From: Cymbidium sinense
Lineage: Eukaryota; Streptophyta; Magnoliopsida; Asparagales; Orchidaceae
Direction of reading: 5' to 3'
Assembly: GCA_021442155.1 (NCBI GenBank)
Contig: JAKCPB010001424.1
Coordinates: 62,001-126,000, forward strand
DNA length: 64,000 nt
A program made the translations under genes and the position numbers. Under the pieces are notes generated by a model. That model was not told where the DNA came from. It worked only from the letters and a program-made list of their open reading frames with translations, and made no database searches. This document shows, piece by piece, positions 38,493 through 52,000 of the stretch; position 1 is the first letter of the stretch, and each line of letters starts with the position of its first letter.

Positions 38493-40639
38493 TAAAAAAA
38501 AAACCCTAAACCCTAAACTCTAAACCCTAAATCCTAAAGCCTAAAACCTAAACCCTAAACCCTAAACCCTAAATCGTAAACCCTAAACCCTGAAACCATA
38601 AACACTAAATCCTAAACCTTAAACCTAAACCCTAACCCTAAACCCTAATCCCTAAAACCCTAAAACCCTAAAAAAAACCCAAAACCCAAAACCTTAAAAC
38701 CTAAAACCTAAAACTAAACCTAAAGTAATAAATTCTAAAATAAAATAAATAAAAAACCTAAACCTAAATAAAATAAAAAAAAATAAAATAAAATAAAACC
38801 TAAACTAAACTTAAACCTAAACCTAAAATGATATAAATAAACTAATAAAAATAAACTAAAATAAAATAAATAAAACCCAACTAAACTAAAAATAATATAA
38901 TCCTAAGAATAAAACCTAAATAAAATAAAACTAAATGTAAAATAAAAATAAAATAAACCTAAAATAAAATTAAATAAACTAATTAAAATAAACTTAAACC
39001 CTAAAGCCTAAACCTTAAACCCTAAACCTTAAATCCTAAACTTAAACCCTAAACCTGCTCTAAACTAAACCTACTATAAACCCTAAACCATAAACCTAAA
39101 CCCTAATCCCTAAAACCCAAACCCTAAACCTTATCCTAAAATAAACCCTAAACCCTAAACCCTAAACATTAAATCTAAACTAAATATACTTAAATAAATA
39201 ACGTTAAACCTCAAACTAAACCTAAATAAACTAAACTATAAAACCCAAACCCTAAACCTATACTTAAACCTAAAACCCTAAAGCATAAACACTAAATCTA
39301 AACCTAAAATACTAAACCCTAAACCTAAACCCTAAACTAAATAAACCCTAAAACCTTATACCTTAAACTTAAACTTTAAACTAAACATAAATAAAACCTA
39401 AACTTAAACTTAAACCTAAATATAATCATGGATCTAAATAAAACTAAACCTAATAAAACCATAATAATAAAAAAATAAACTAAATAAAATAAAATAAATA
39501 TAATAAACTAAAATAATTAAAAAATAAACTAAATAAACCCTAAACCCTAAACATCTAAACCTAAACTCTAAAAAAGTAACCTAAAAATAAATAAACCCTA
39601 AATCCTAAACCCTAAACCCTAAACCCTAAACCCTAAACTTACAACCCTAAACCTACAATCCCAAACTATAAACCTACAACCCTAAACCTTAAACAACCCT
39701 AAACTATCAAACCCTAAATAACTCTAAGCCTTAAAATCTAAACCCTAAAACCCAAACCCCAAACCCTAAACCCTGTGCCCTAAAATCCTAAACCCTAAAC
39801 CCTAAACCTTAAAGCCTAAACACTAAACCCTAAACCCTAAACCCTAAAACTATAAACCCTAAAACCCTAAACTGTAAACCCTAAACCCTAAAAATGAAAT
39901 GAACAAAAATAAATAAAGCAAAAAATAAATAAATAAATAAATAAACTTAAATAAAAATAAAATAATAAAATGAAATAAAACTAAACCTTAAGCTAAACCT
40001 AAACCTAAAAGAAAATAATATAAAAAACTACAAACTAAATTGAAATAAAATAAATAAAACCTAAACTAGTCTAAATAAAATAAACTAAACCTAAAATAAA
40101 AAATAAAATAAACATAAAATAAAAAATAAAATAAAAAACCTAAAAATAAAACCTAAAATAAATAAATAATAAAACCCAAAGTAAAAATAAAATAAACCTA
40201 AACCTAAACTAAAATAAACTTAACTAAAATAACTAAAACCTAAACCTAAACTTAAAATAAACAAAACCTAAAGCAAAACCTAAACTAAATAAAATAAAAT
40301 AAACTAAAAATAAACTTAAACCTAAACTAAAAAATAAAACTTAAAAATAAACCTAAAATAAAAACATAAAACCTAAACCTAAACCTAAAAATACAAAATA
40401 AAAACATAAACCTAAACCTAAAATTTAAAATAAAAATAAAACTAAACTAAAAGTAAACCTAAAATTAAATAATAAACTAAAGTTAAACCTAACTAAAAAA
40501 TAAACCTAAAATAAATAAACTAAAGCTAAATAAAATAAAAAAATAAACCTAATAAAAAATATAAAATAAAAATAAAAATAAAGAAACTAAAATAAATTAA
40601 AAATAAACTAAATAAAATAAATATACTAAAACCTACCTA

Positions 40640-40651
40640 TTTACTTAATTT
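40640..40651 (+). repeat. Junction box TTTACTTAATTT
   Basis: Exact core box, followed by an A-rich run. Confidence 0.75.
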
Positions 40652-41189
40652 GAAAAAATAAAAATAAAATAAAAAAAGCTAACCCTAAACCCTAAATCCT
40701 AAAACTAAACCCTAAACCCTAAACCCTAAACTCTAAACCATATCCCTAACCCTAAACCATAAACCCTAAACCCTAAAACCCAAAACCTTAAATCCAAAAG
40801 TAACCCTAAACCCTAAACCATAAAAACCCTAAACACTAATCCTAAACCATAAAACCTAAACCCTAAACCCTAGAAACCTAAAAACCTAAACTTAAACTAA
40901 ATAAAACTTATAAAAAAATAAACCTAAATGAAATAATAAAATAAAATAAAAATAAGAACCAAAAATAAAACTTAAACCTAAACCCAAAAAAAAATAAAAT
41001 AAATGAATTGAAATAAACTAAAATAAAATATATAAAAACATAAACGAAACTAAAAAAAATAAAAGAAACATAAGAATAAGAAAGCTAAATAAAATGAAAA
41101 CTAATCTAAATAAAATTAAAATAAACCTAAAATAAAATAAATAAAACTAAATAAACTTAAACTAAAAAATAAACCTAAAATAAAACCTA

Positions 41190-41318
41190 AAAGTTATAAC
41201 TATGTCTTAAAGAGACAACTAACTAAACTATGCTCATTTTTATCTAAAATCGCTATGTAAAACTACTAAGATGAAATGGAAAAGAAGAAATGTTAATAAC
41301 TATTAAAAAAACAAAATA
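41190..41318 (+). pseudogene. GR-RBP 3' untranslated remnant, copy 6, with CTAA-type replacements
   Basis: Keeps GTTATAACTATGTCTTAAAG, ATGCTCATTTTTATCTA, AGATGAAATGGAAAAGAAGA and AATGTTAATAACTATTAAAA in family order. Segments between these words, which in other copies are ordinary sequence, are shortened or read ACTAACTAAAC and AAACTACTAA. The coding part is absent. Confidence 0.6.
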
Positions 41319-42529
41319 AACCAAACAAAACAACCCAATCCTAAACCCTAAAAAATTCTAAAATAAACCCTAAATAAACCCTAAACTAAAAAATCCTAAA
41401 CCTAAATCAAACCCTAAACTATAAACCCTAAACTTAAACCCTAAACACTATAACTATATAAACCTAAACCTAAACCTAAACCTAAACCCAAAACTCTAAG
41501 CTAAATCATAAACCTAACCTTAAACTCTAAACCTAAACTATAAACCCTAAACTCTAAACACTAAATAAAAATAAACCTAAACCCTAAACTTAAACCCTAA
41601 ACCCTAAACCCTAAACCCTAAATCCTAAATAAAAACCTAAACTAAACCTAAACCCTAAACTTAAACCTAAACCTAAACCCTAACTAAACCATAAACCCCA
41701 AACTAAACCTAAACCCCAAACCATAAACCTTAAAGCATAAACCATAAAAACCTAAAAACCTAAACCTAAACTAAATAAATTCTAAAATTAAAAAACTTAA
41801 ACCTAAATAAAATAAAATAAAAATATAAAATAAAAAACCTAAACTAAACCATAAACTTAAACTTAAAAAATAATATCAAGTAAACTAATAAAAAAAATAA
41901 AATAAATAAACTAAACTAAATTATAAATAAAATAAACCTAAATAAAAAACTTAAATAAAATAAAACTAAATTTAAAATAAAAATAAAATAAAATAAAATA
42001 AAAACCCAAAACTTAAACCTATACGCTAAACTATAAACCCTAAACCTAAATCCTAAACCTAAATCCTAAACACTAAGCCAAATGCTAAACCTAAACCAAA
42101 CACTAAAACTAAATAACAACCTAAACCCTAAACCTAAACCTAAACCTAAACTAAACTAAAATCCTAAACCCTAAACCTAAACCTAAACCCTAAACATAAA
42201 CCTAAACCTAAACCTAAACCTAAACCTAAAACTAAAATAAACTAAATAAACCTAAACCCTAAACTAAAACTAAACTAAAATTAAAAAATAAACTAAACTA
42301 TAAAAATAAACTAAACCCTAAAAAACCCTAAACTAAACTAAAAACCTAAACCTAAACCTAAAATAAATAAAACCCTAAACTAAACTAAATAACCTAAACC
42401 TAAACTATAAAATAAAACCTAAACCTAAAAATAAAAAAATTAACCTAAATAAAAAATAAAATAAAATAAATTAAAATAAAAAAATAAAATTAAATAAACC
42501 CTAAACCCTAAATAAACCAAACCTTAAAT

Positions 42530-43625
42530 TTAAATACTATGCTCTATCTATAAACCTACAATCCTTGCCTTGTACCTATATTGCTAAAATCTACTTGTTT
42601 TTCCTGATTCTAAATGGATCTAATGCTTTGATCTATCCTCATCCAACACTAACTATTTTATTAACCGATAAACTATCTAAAAATAGTGATCTACACTACC
42701 CTTGCTAATTCCCTAACCTAAACCGCTTTCCCTATCTATCGCCTAACTAGCCTCTCTATCTCATGTTTTAAAATTCTATGGATCCATATCAATCTAAATC
42801 CCTTGCTATCTCTCCTATCTTAAACCCTCTACATCTAAAATTCTAAACCTCTAAATTTCCCATCTACTAAGTCTAACCCTAATACAACCTCTAAAATAAC
42901 CTAAACCCTAAAATCCGATTCTCTCTTTAAAAAACTACCGCTAATTACTAAGCTACTCCTTTCCTAAATTGCTTTTGCCAACTATTGATATGGATACTAA
43001 ACTTGTTCCAATTCTTTATTTTGATCTCATTTTCTGACTACATCCTACCTATAGATTCATTTATATATCATAAATTAAACTTATGACTCATTGACTTGCT
43101 AAATTTAAACCTCTTCCTAAATGGCTTCTACCCCAATTTCAAACCTAAGTACCTCATGTCTCTATATGGAATCAAATGGGATCACTATTTACCCTAACAA
43201 CTATATTCTTTATAAGGTCTAGTGTAAAACCTACAACTTTCAAAATCTATTATCTTCTCTCAGTTTGTTGGCTAGATAATTCCACTCTCTTTGGTTTGGT
43301 CATGTGATGTAAACTCTAAGTAAAATATTTGCATCCTAACTCTAATAGCCTATCTCAATTCCTTACTATTCTCAACATTCATCCTGTTTGTATTATCTTA
43401 ACCTAATCATTTCTTATTATTAACTTTCTCTTGTCCTAAGTGATTCTTCTTACAAGTTTGCTCCATATTGTCATGCATTCTCAAGTTCTTCAAATGGTCC
43501 TTAACCTTTCTCTTATTATGTTTATCTAAAACTATTGCTAAGGTCTTCCTCTAAGTACTATAAATTTACCTTATAACTCAAACTGAGTTTCTCCCCTAAA
43601 CCTAAACCTTGAATAAAATACCTAA
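42530..43625 (+). mobile_element. Probable eroded LINE 3' region
   Basis: An island of moderate complexity, pyrimidine-rich on the + strand. A segment at about 43303-43345 (GTGATGTAAACTCTAAGTAA then ATTTGCATCC) resembles the LINE-tail words GATGTAACCCTTAAGT...GGATGCTCAT. CTAAA words are scattered throughout, unlike the cleaner LINE tails. It ends near 43625 in AAATACCTAAACCC, an A-run and CCCTAAACCC. No coding frame survives. LINE identity is an inference from the tail words, position and orientation. Confidence 0.4.
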
Positions 43626-44395
43626 ACCCTTTAAAAAAAAAAACCTTAAACCCTAAACCCTAAACCATAAACCCTAAACCTTAACCCTAAACCCTAATCC
43701 CTAAAACCCTAAACCCTAAAACCCAAAACCCAAAACCTTGAAAACCTATATATAAAATCCTAAACTAAATAAATTCTAAAAAATAAAAAATAAAAAAAAC
43801 CTAAACCTAAATAAAATAAAATTAAATAAAATAAAAATCTAAACTAAACCTTAAATAAAAACCTAAACCCTAACCCTAAACCCTAAAAACCTTAAAACCT
43901 AAACCCTAAACCTAAACCTAAAACCCTAAACCTTATATCCTAAACCCAAGCTAAACACTAAACCCTAAACTCCTAAACTTTAAGACCTAAATTCTAATCT
44001 CATACCTGATAAACTCCTAAACTCTAAACCCTAAACCCAAACAAATAAAACCTAAAACCCAAAACTCTAAGCCCTAAATCATAAACCTACAACCTTAAAC
44101 CCTAAACCTACAACCATAAACCCTAAACCCTAAACACTAAACCTTAAGAAACCATAAACCTTAAACCCTAAAAGCTTAAACCCTAAACTTTAAAACCTAA
44201 ACCCTAAACCCTAAATCCTAAACTAACCTTAAACCCTAAACCCTAAACCCTAAATCGTAAACCCTAAACCATAAACCCTAAACACTAAATCCTAAACCCT
44301 AAACCCTAAACCATAAACTCCAAAACCCAAAACCTTAAAACCCTAAATAATAAACCCTAAAGCATAAACCCTAAAAACCTAAAAACCTAAACCTA
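43626..44395 (+). repeat. CCCTAAA array 5' of the large LINE
   Basis: Mostly CCCTAAA-like words with A-rich words at 43755-43860. It leads directly into the LINE at about 44396. Confidence 0.88.
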
Positions 44396-45150
44396 AATAA
44401 ATTTGGATATAACCAGAAAGTAGAATTTGAAAATTTCCCTATCTTTTGCACTCACTGAAAGATCCATGGTCATGATCATTTTGAATGCTTTGTGTTACAC
44501 CCTAACCTTAAAAGAATATATCACAGATACTAATACCTTGGAACTAGGAAAACCAATAAGTTAGCTTATGTGCCTAAAGCTACTCATAATGGAACTCATC
44601 CTCCTACAACCCCTTTATTACCTCGATTTATCTAATGAAAACATTCTGAGCTTGGTATAAATACTACTATTGAGGTGTGTGAAGAAACTAATGATAACTT
44701 ACTAGCACTACTCTTGTAATAATTTGGCTTCTCATGACAATCCTTTGCTCCATTTGAATCTTAATGATAATTTGAATGGGAATCTTATATTGGATCAAAA
44801 TAATGTTGATCCATTGGTGTCAGACCAAAATCTAAATATGCATCATGGTAATGAAAATGATATTGTACTATTAATGGTGTAAGAACCTCCCCTTCTATTT
44901 CTCTACGAGTGATACTCAAATCCAAATTTCTCATTCTAACTCGAGCATCAAGAAGGAGAAATCACCACTACTAAAACATTGATTGATACTGCTCCTATTC
45001 TGGATACCAAAAACCAATCCCTTTCTGATGGAGATACTTTGGATACTGATATACCCTTCCAAACTATTATTAAAAAAAATCTTATAAAGCCAAAATGACT
45101 AATAATAATTTCACTAGAACCACACGTTCTTCTCTAACACCTCATAAATA
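44396..45150 (+). pseudogene. LINE ORF1 C-terminal part with zinc knuckle
   Basis: The segment 44447-44488 reads C-T-H-stop-K-I-H-G-H-D-H-F-E-C, a CX2CX4HX4C zinc knuckle in which the second cysteine codon is TGA (44456-44458). The family ORF1 protein binds LINE RNA, and this knuckle is typical of plant L1 ORF1. Downstream sequence to about 45150 is serine/asparagine/aspartate-rich in places and interrupted by stops. The upstream part of ORF1 is absent. Confidence 0.7.
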
Positions 45151-45207
45151 ATTATGTCCTCCTCTTCCTTTTTCCATTTCCTTTTACCTTTTCTTTTTGA
45201 TTTTATT

Positions 45208-45863
45208 ATGATTAATTTTCTTATTTGGAATATAGGGGTTGTGGGACTCCCTATCCGAACCTGCAGTTAGAGCCTCTGCCGCTCATAACATCAAATTTCT
45301 GTTATTATTGAGCCTTTCATTAACTCTTCCAAGATTTCCCATGTTGCTAGATCGCTTGATTTCAAAATTTCTCTCTTAATAATAAAATTTGGTGTTTTGG
45401 AATAATTCCATCACCATTTCCATCATTGATGATCTTGATCATTGGTTAATGTCAAAATCTCATTAGGTGATTTTAGGCTTTTGGTTCCTTTATCTATGCT
45501 TCTTGTAATAGAGCCGTAGGAACATCCTTTGGAATCACTTAAGAACCTTTGCCTCCTCTGCTAACCTTCCCCGGTTGGTTGGGGTGATTTCAACATTATC
45601 GCTTCTGGAGGGGAGGATGTTCTCCTAACCTCCATTCCATGGAAGACTTCTAATATGATCTAGATTGCACCGATTGACATTGGTTTTCGTGGTCCGATAC
45701 ATGGCATAACTCTAAACTTTGGCTGACATGACCCTCTTTAATTCTCTTTGGATCAATCAATGGCCTTACCTCTTGAGCATTTGAGTAACCGATCATCCTC
45801 TTTTGATCTCTATCAAAACTCCCCCTTTAACCTTCTACTCCCTCACCTTTTAGATTCCAAAAT
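45208..45863 (+). pseudogene. LINE ORF2 endonuclease domain, frameshifted
   Basis: ATG at 45208-45210 starts MINFLIWNIG, the usual opening of plant L1 ORF2. A base is missing next to this motif, so the G-C-G that normally follows is out of frame. The conserved G-D-F-N of the endonuclease is encoded at 45583-45594. The C-terminal D-H (D-H-P-L-L-I-S) is at 45791-45811. At least two further frameshifts separate these motifs, so no full endonuclease can be made. In the family this domain nicks target DNA to prime reverse transcription and so decides the insertion site. Confidence 0.75.
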
Positions 45864-46634
45864 ATGTGGACCCAACATGGTGATTTAACTAATGTTGTTT
45901 TCACTAATTGGATGGCTCCTGTTCACTCGGATAATTCCATTAAATTCATGATTTGGCTTTGGCTTAAGCTCAAAAAACTTAAACAAAACCTCAATTGGTG
46001 GAACAAGCATATATTTAAAAATCTTTTTACCAATCTTAAAGCTATGGAACAAGTGGTTTGTTCTCTTGAAGAGGCTATCTTAACTGATCCCAGTAAGCTT
46101 GATGAGTTGAGCATTGCCAAAGATAACTTGATTAATTACCAAAATATGGAGGAAACCTATTGGCATCAAAAAGCCGCTAGCAAACATATTGCTGATGGCG
46201 ACAGAAACACAAGGTATTTCCATGCTATTTGCAATAAATGGAAAGCTTTAAACTCAATTAAGAACTCTAATGATGGTTGGATAATTGATAACAATGGAAT
46301 TAAGGAATCTGTCATACATCACTTTCAAAATTTATTAAATTCTAATCCTTCATTAGAAACCCCCTCCAACACCCATCTAATCTCTTCTATGATTAGCAAT
46401 GAGGATAACCATTTGCTCACTATGCGCCCCTCTAAGCAAAGATTAGTAGTACTTCAACATGAACACCGATTTATTGTCGGCCCCGATGGTTATAATACTC
46501 ATCATTTCTTTCACATTGTTGGCCTTTTATTAAATCTGATCTTGATGTTGTTATTGATTTCTTTGATGGCAGCTCTATTCCTAGATATTTTTCAAGTACT
46601 TCTATTATCATTTTTCCCAAACCAACAATCCTGA
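45864..46634 (+). pseudogene. LINE ORF2 endonuclease-RT linker fragment (open, 256 codons)
   Basis: The longest real open frame of the element. It contains the typical linker between endonuclease and RT in plant L1 ORF2, with the words NWWNKHIFKNLF and YWHQKAASKHIADGDRNTRYFH (the W-x-Q-K-x-x-x-x-x-x-x-x-G-D-x-N-T-x-x-F-H block). From about residue 195 the frame leaves the family consensus after a frameshift and becomes hydrophobic before stopping at 46632-46634. The first Met is inside ORF2 and is not a genuine start. Short frames on the opposite strand are shadows. Confidence 0.8.
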
Positions 46635-47700
46635 ATCTTCGGATGATTTTAGACCTATTAGTCTTTGCACCTTTTTCCAAAAACTCATTGCTAAATTAAT
46701 TAATAGATTAGCCCCCGCTACCTAAAATCATCTCCCCTAACCAAACGCTTCTTAAAAAATAGAGCCATATTTGATAATATTCTTCTTGCTCAAGAGCTAG
46801 TTCATGACATTGATGTTTCTTCCAGGAGGTAATATCCTCTTCAAACTGACATCTCTAAAGCCTTTGACAACCTCTCTGGGATTTCCTTTCAAATCTTACA
46901 TTTGTTTGGTTTCTCTAATAATTTTATCCTTATAAAAGTTGTATCACTAATGTCTCATTTTCTGTTATCATGAATGGTGAGTCCCTTGGTTTCTTTACTT
47001 CGAGCCATGGTTTGAGTCAAGGTGACCCTCTTTCTCCTTCACTTTTTATCATTATTGTTGCATATCTTTCGAGGAGCCTCAATGATCTTTTCATTAAAAA
47101 ACCTAACATGTTTTTTAAAACTCATGGTGGTGCTTTCTCATCTTAGCTTAATGATTTTATAATCTTCTGCAATGCCTCTCTTCAACATATTAAAACTATT
47201 AAGAATCTCTTAAATGATTTTGGCAAAGTTAGTGGTCTCTTCCTTAATGAAAGAAAATGCTTTTTTATTCCCTCAACTAAGATTTCTACCAATAGACTAA
47301 ATCAAATCTCCAGAATTACTAATTTTAAGAAAAATCAACGTCCCATTAATTATCTCGGGCTCGCTTTTAAAGGCCAAAAAAGATCCCTTTTTGATGACCT
47401 TATTCAAAAAATATCTAATAAAATTTCAGTTTGGGAATTTCATTTACTCTCTTTGGTGGTAGGCTTACCTTGATTAAGAGCACTCTTAATTCCATGCCTT
47501 TATATCTCATCCAAACCATTGTACCATTTCTATCATCAATGAATTGAGCTTCTCCTAAACAAATTTTTGGGCTCCAATACCTCCTAAAAGAATGCACTGG
47601 ACCTCTTGGTTTAAAAGTTTTGGCACTTTGATGAAGGTGGTCTTGGTTGTAAATCCAAAAAGAAGCTATCAATGCCTTTTCCTATAAACTAGTGGAATTT
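46600..47700 (+). pseudogene. LINE ORF2 reverse transcriptase domain, inactivated
   Basis: RT blocks appear in order but in different frames. D-D-F-R-P-I-S-L is at 46642-46665. Motif A, D-I-S-K-A-F-D, is at 46848-46868 with both aspartates. Motif B, G-L-S-Q-G-D-P-L-S-P, is at 47009-47038. Motif C is at 47147-47155, where the family A-D-D reads L-N-D, so the first catalytic Asp is replaced by Asn (AAT, 47150-47152) just after a TAG stop at 47144-47146. The following N-Y-L-G-L block is near 47350. The loss of the motif C aspartate and several frameshifts make this RT dead. Confidence 0.85.
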
Positions 47701-47996
47701 TAGGAGTAATCTTTGGGCTAATTTCATGATCTAAATAGGCTAAGCACCCCTCATTTGTCCCTTTAAATGGTGATTCTCCGGTGGAAAAGACTTTGTTCAC
47801 AAATGGGATGTAGAATCCTTAATTTTTTGGGCATTAACTCGGTGCTTCTTTATATTGGCAAGATAACTGGAGTGGATGTGGATCCATTGATGACTTACTC
47901 TCCACCCATTCCACTACTACTATTAGAGTAAACTCTTTCTGGCATAACAATAAGTGGAACAATAGTAAGCTTGCTGATTTTATCCCTTTTACTTTC

Positions 47997-48743
47997 TTGA
48001 ATATGGTTACTACTATTCCTATCACCTCAAACAATCGAGACCAGATTCTCTTTCAGCTCTTAGATAATGGTGATTTCAACCTTAAAAATGTCTCGCTCCA
48101 CATTAAAGATACTCATGATTCTTCCTATGTGTTCTCCAAACTTTGGAATAACAATATCCCTACTTCATATTTTGTTCTTACTTGGTGTATTCTAAAAAAT
48201 TTTATCCCTGTTTATTCCTTGTTGTGGGGTAAAGGGTTCCATTTACCCTCTAAATGTCAATGTTGTTTCCATATTGAGAATGTTAATCATGTTTTTGTTA
48301 ATGGGGCCATTGCTTCTAAACTTTGGATTTGGTATGATGATCTTTTTAACACTATCAATTTCAATGGATCTCTTACTTTATATGAACTTCTTGAAGTCTA
48401 TTTTTATAATACTATTAAAGGTTACATTAAAGTCATCATGCTATCACTCTTATCTGTTCATATGGATGGACTTAATGACAAAAAACATCATGGGATCCCT
48501 ATGAACCACATGAGGATTATTGCTAGAACTAAAAACAAAATTTGTGACTTGTTTAAAGCCAATCTCTTTCATTACAGACAATTCAAAGGCTATAAATTTG
48601 TGGCCAATAAACTAGGCTTTAACCTTCCGACCAACCTTATTGTAAATGACAAGATTGTATTGAAAACCTGGACCATTATTAAAATAATACCGATGGCTCG
48701 GTCTCATAATGGCTCTAGTTGTGGTGGAATTTTAGAACTCTAA
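47997..48743 (+). pseudogene. LINE ORF2 zf-RVT region and RNase H beginning (open, 248 codons)
   Basis: An open frame covering the segment downstream of RT in plant LINEs. It has the zf-RVT word K-C-Q-C-C-F-H-I-E with the later N-H-V-F (Cys at 48255-48257, 48261-48263 and 48264-48266, His at 48288-48290). Upstream is the family pattern of P-x-x-Y-F-V-L-T-W and L-L-W-G-K-G-F-H-L-P. The last residues (S-H-N-G-S-S-C-G-G-I-L) match the start of the RNase H domain, which then continues in another frame. The first Met is internal to the original ORF2. Confidence 0.8.
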
Positions 48744-49020
48744 GGGTATAGTATGTGCTTTTGCTTATCCCCTTATTTCCTACCGTCCCATTTTCTCGAG
48801 CTTATGGCGTACAAAAGCTCTTGAGATTTGCCTCCAAAATGGCTCAATATTTGGATTGAGGTGGATGCTCTTCTGATTGATCTTTTGACTTCTACCAAGA
48901 TGAGCAAAGACTAATTGTACTACCTCCTCAAGCAAACTAATTTCTTTTCCTAATTGAATTTTAACATCACTCAAGTTTGTGAAGGAAATGCTTGCTAACT
49001 ACCTTGCCAATGGGGATCCG
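48700..49020 (+). pseudogene. LINE RNase H domain relic
   Basis: After S-S-C-G-G-I-L the domain continues with W-I-E-V-D-A (48852-48869), which carries a conserved aspartate of RNase H, and ends with E-G-N-A-C followed by N-Y-L-A (about 48981-49012), the family H-R-E-G-N-x-x-A-D-x-L-A block. Here the His-Arg pair is replaced and a frameshift falls inside the block. In intact elements this domain removes the RNA strand from the RNA-DNA hybrid. This copy is interrupted by stops. Confidence 0.75.
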
Positions 49021-49099
49021 ATGGTATCATCTTCTTTGATCAACTCACCTTACCCAAACACTTGTGGGTTGGTTAACTTGGACAATATGGGTTTCCTTA

Positions 49100-52000
49100 T
49101 CTCAACTTAATCTAACCTTTTGATGTATACTCCCATTCATCTTTTATCTCAGATGCCTCTTTATTATATGGCTTTTTGTTCCTTTTTGTGGATGTTCCAC
49201 ATGAATTGGTTTTTTAATAGCTTCTCCTTTATTTGGAGGCCCTCTATTTTTGGCATTTACACTGATAAAGGGCTATTGTTGAGCTATGTGCATACTAATA
49301 CTCTACATTAGAATTTTGTTGAGCTATGTGTCAGCAGCTATTGGTTTTATAACACCAATCCTATTTGGGATTTTTAATATCAATGATGCCTTCATTCCTA
49401 ATCATAGGGGGCTTAATCATCTGGATGGAGATATTTATTTTGATGGGTTTATACGCCATTAATTTTTGCAACTGCTATTTCTCAAAGATATTCCTTGGAG
49501 CATCTTAGTTACCTATGTTGTCTTTATGCATTGTATTAGTGTTCACTATGCTGGTTGCTATATTTATTTTGATGATTTACTATTAGGTTGTTGGATTTTA
49601 GCTGATAATGACTGTTGGCTGGCTTTTGACATGCTGCTTGTCTCCCATATTAGATCTTGGGCTGCTGATATTCTCTTTAACTCTAGCTTGGAGCTGATTT
49701 TTTCCTTTTATTTCTGGGAGTTATCTTTTATTTTATTTTTCTGATATTTATCTTCTTGGTTGTTTTCTATACTAGAATCTGGAACCCATTTAGTATGCTC
49801 TCTTTGGAAACCATTTTTTGATTCAGCAGGGTCCCTTGGTGGGATCTTGGAGTTTTTCTTCTTTTCTTCCACTGCCATGGATATTTTTTTTTTGCACATT
49901 ACTACTCGAATTTTACCCCTTCTTGACTATTATTGTGTATAACTTTGATATTACTTCTTGGTTATCTTTTTATGCTTCTTTTACTTTTCCTGGGGGGAAT
50001 CTCTTGCATTCTATTGTTTCTTCTCAGACCGTATTTTTGACTGATGGAGTTTGTTCAGATTGTTTTGGTTGTCTCTAGATCATTTTGTGCAAGATGTTTT
50101 TTGAGATTGGGGCTTGGTCAATCTTTACTTTGTCAAGAGAATTTTTTTTTGTCTTGTCTTCTCTGCTCCCAAGAATGGGTTTTCATGTTTGCCTCTCTTT
50201 TGGTTTTTACTTTGTTTACCCTCTCATTCCATTCAAGATCAGATTTTGATCCTGGAAAGGTCTTATTATTCCTTTCAATGCTAGTCATTGGTTTTTTGGG
50301 ACCTATTTCCAAATTGTTGTCTTTGTGATTTATGGATGGTTTTTGATTCTCGATTTTCCAATTATTTGTGTTATTATCACTATTTTGATCACACATGTAG
50401 TTTTACATCCTAGTTTGGTTCTCCATGTAATTCTTCTCTTTATTATGGGATTCATTTTATGCACCGTCACTCTTAATGTATTTTTTTCTTATGGTCAACT
50501 AGTTAATATCTCCTTTCATAATTATTGGCTGATATGGACCATTGAGGCTACTGTCAGTCTTGTTGTTTCTGGATTTGTTTCCCATGCTCAGCAGGTTTGG
50601 AGTTACTTAATGGATTTTCATTTTGCCTTTTGAGGTTGTGGGTACTACTGCTTACTCTAGAATTACTTGAACTCATTCTATTTTATATTTTTCTTAAATA
50701 TTGCTCTTCTTAATGGGTGTAAAAACTATAACAATGTCTCCATTGTCAATTTTTGGAATTTTGCGTACCTTGCCCAGCAAGTTTTGTTTGTTTTTCTTTC
50801 TGTCTTTGCTACTAACATCTGGGCTGTTATTGGTCTTCCTTGCTATTGGTTTCCCTCTCAGATGCTAATGGTTTATCTTATATGCATAATTGTTATTACC
50901 AACCTCTTATTACTATCATTATCTTGGCAATTGGATTAATACCTACTAATCAACCTCGCTGAACTATTTGCACTATCTCTTACTGATTGCTGGGGAGTTG
51001 TTCATTACCTATCCTCCCTACTTGCTACTTTTGCTCATTCCTACTATTTTCTCAGAATCAGACACGAGTTGTTTTGTTGATTTTCTTGAGCTTGCCCTAA
51101 TTACTTTTGTCCAAGTAGGACAAATGTTGAGCATCAAATGGTTGCAACCTTCCTTATTGTTGTTACTTTGCTATTTGTGAAATCCCATTTATACTTTAAT
51201 ATCTCTTTGCAAGAATGGAATTGTATCATTACCTCCATTGTTGGTTTTGGTTTTAGAGTACCTTGTTCAGCAAGTGCTCTTTGTTTTCTTTTTGTCTTAT
51301 TTTGTCGCTAATATCCCTATCAGATCTTTCCTGTTGTTATTTCCTCTCTATGATGAGAACATATAATGAGTACTTCGCTTTACCCGGTCTTGATCACTAT
51401 TTTATCTTTTATCGAGTTGGTTGCTCATCCAAATTGTTATTACTATCATTGCTTTTGAACTATTACTATTTCTGCTACTAAGCAACTGCTACTAAATTTT
51501 TCCTGATTATCTCTTACTAGAATGTTTTGTGGGAGAGCTCTACTTTATTTTACTATCTCATACTTTCTTTCCAAACCATCCGACTTCTATAATTGTGGTC
51601 AATGGGTTTTAACTTTTGGTTTCTGCCTTTACTTAATTCACTCAATAAAATGTTGACTATTTGTTGTTTTCTATTTTGCAGTAAAAAACCATTTTACTTC
51701 TTGCTTCTCTTATCTTTTGCCTATCTTGTTAGACTAATGCATCACTATTAAGATGATCTTAACTACTTTATATTCAAACCTTATCATGCTCTATCCGAAT
51801 GCTTATAGTGAGCTTCCCTAATGTCAATATGATGAACTACTGCACTAATTCATCGACATGGTGTCTTATATCTCTTATTTCCGTGATGGAACCCCTTCAT
51901 CCCTTCTCGACTCTTTATCTACCCAGATATGGTTTTGATTATATTTGCAAGTACTAAGGATATCAAGACTTTATCAAATGGATGATAACGTTTGTTATGA

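Larger units (their letters stand above)
36869..42529 (+). repeat. CCCTAAA / A-rich composite array with eroded inserts
   Basis: CCCTAAA-rich blocks (for example 37315-37730, 37920-38410, 38500-38720, 39535-39890, 40680-40880, 41340-41760) alternate with A-rich blocks. Junction boxes lie at 38480 and 40640. An AATT microsatellite lies at about 37088-37106. Two short GR-RBP 3' untranslated remnants are listed separately. Confidence 0.88.

Noticed and set aside
45923..46120. Minus-strand open frame opposite the LINE linker
   Set aside because: Shadow of the ORF2 linker frame, which matches known LINE sequence on the + strand.
49120..51481. A series of short hydrophobic open frames
   Set aside because: They fall in the T-rich 3' region of the LINE, are in mixed frames and have no recognisable family.
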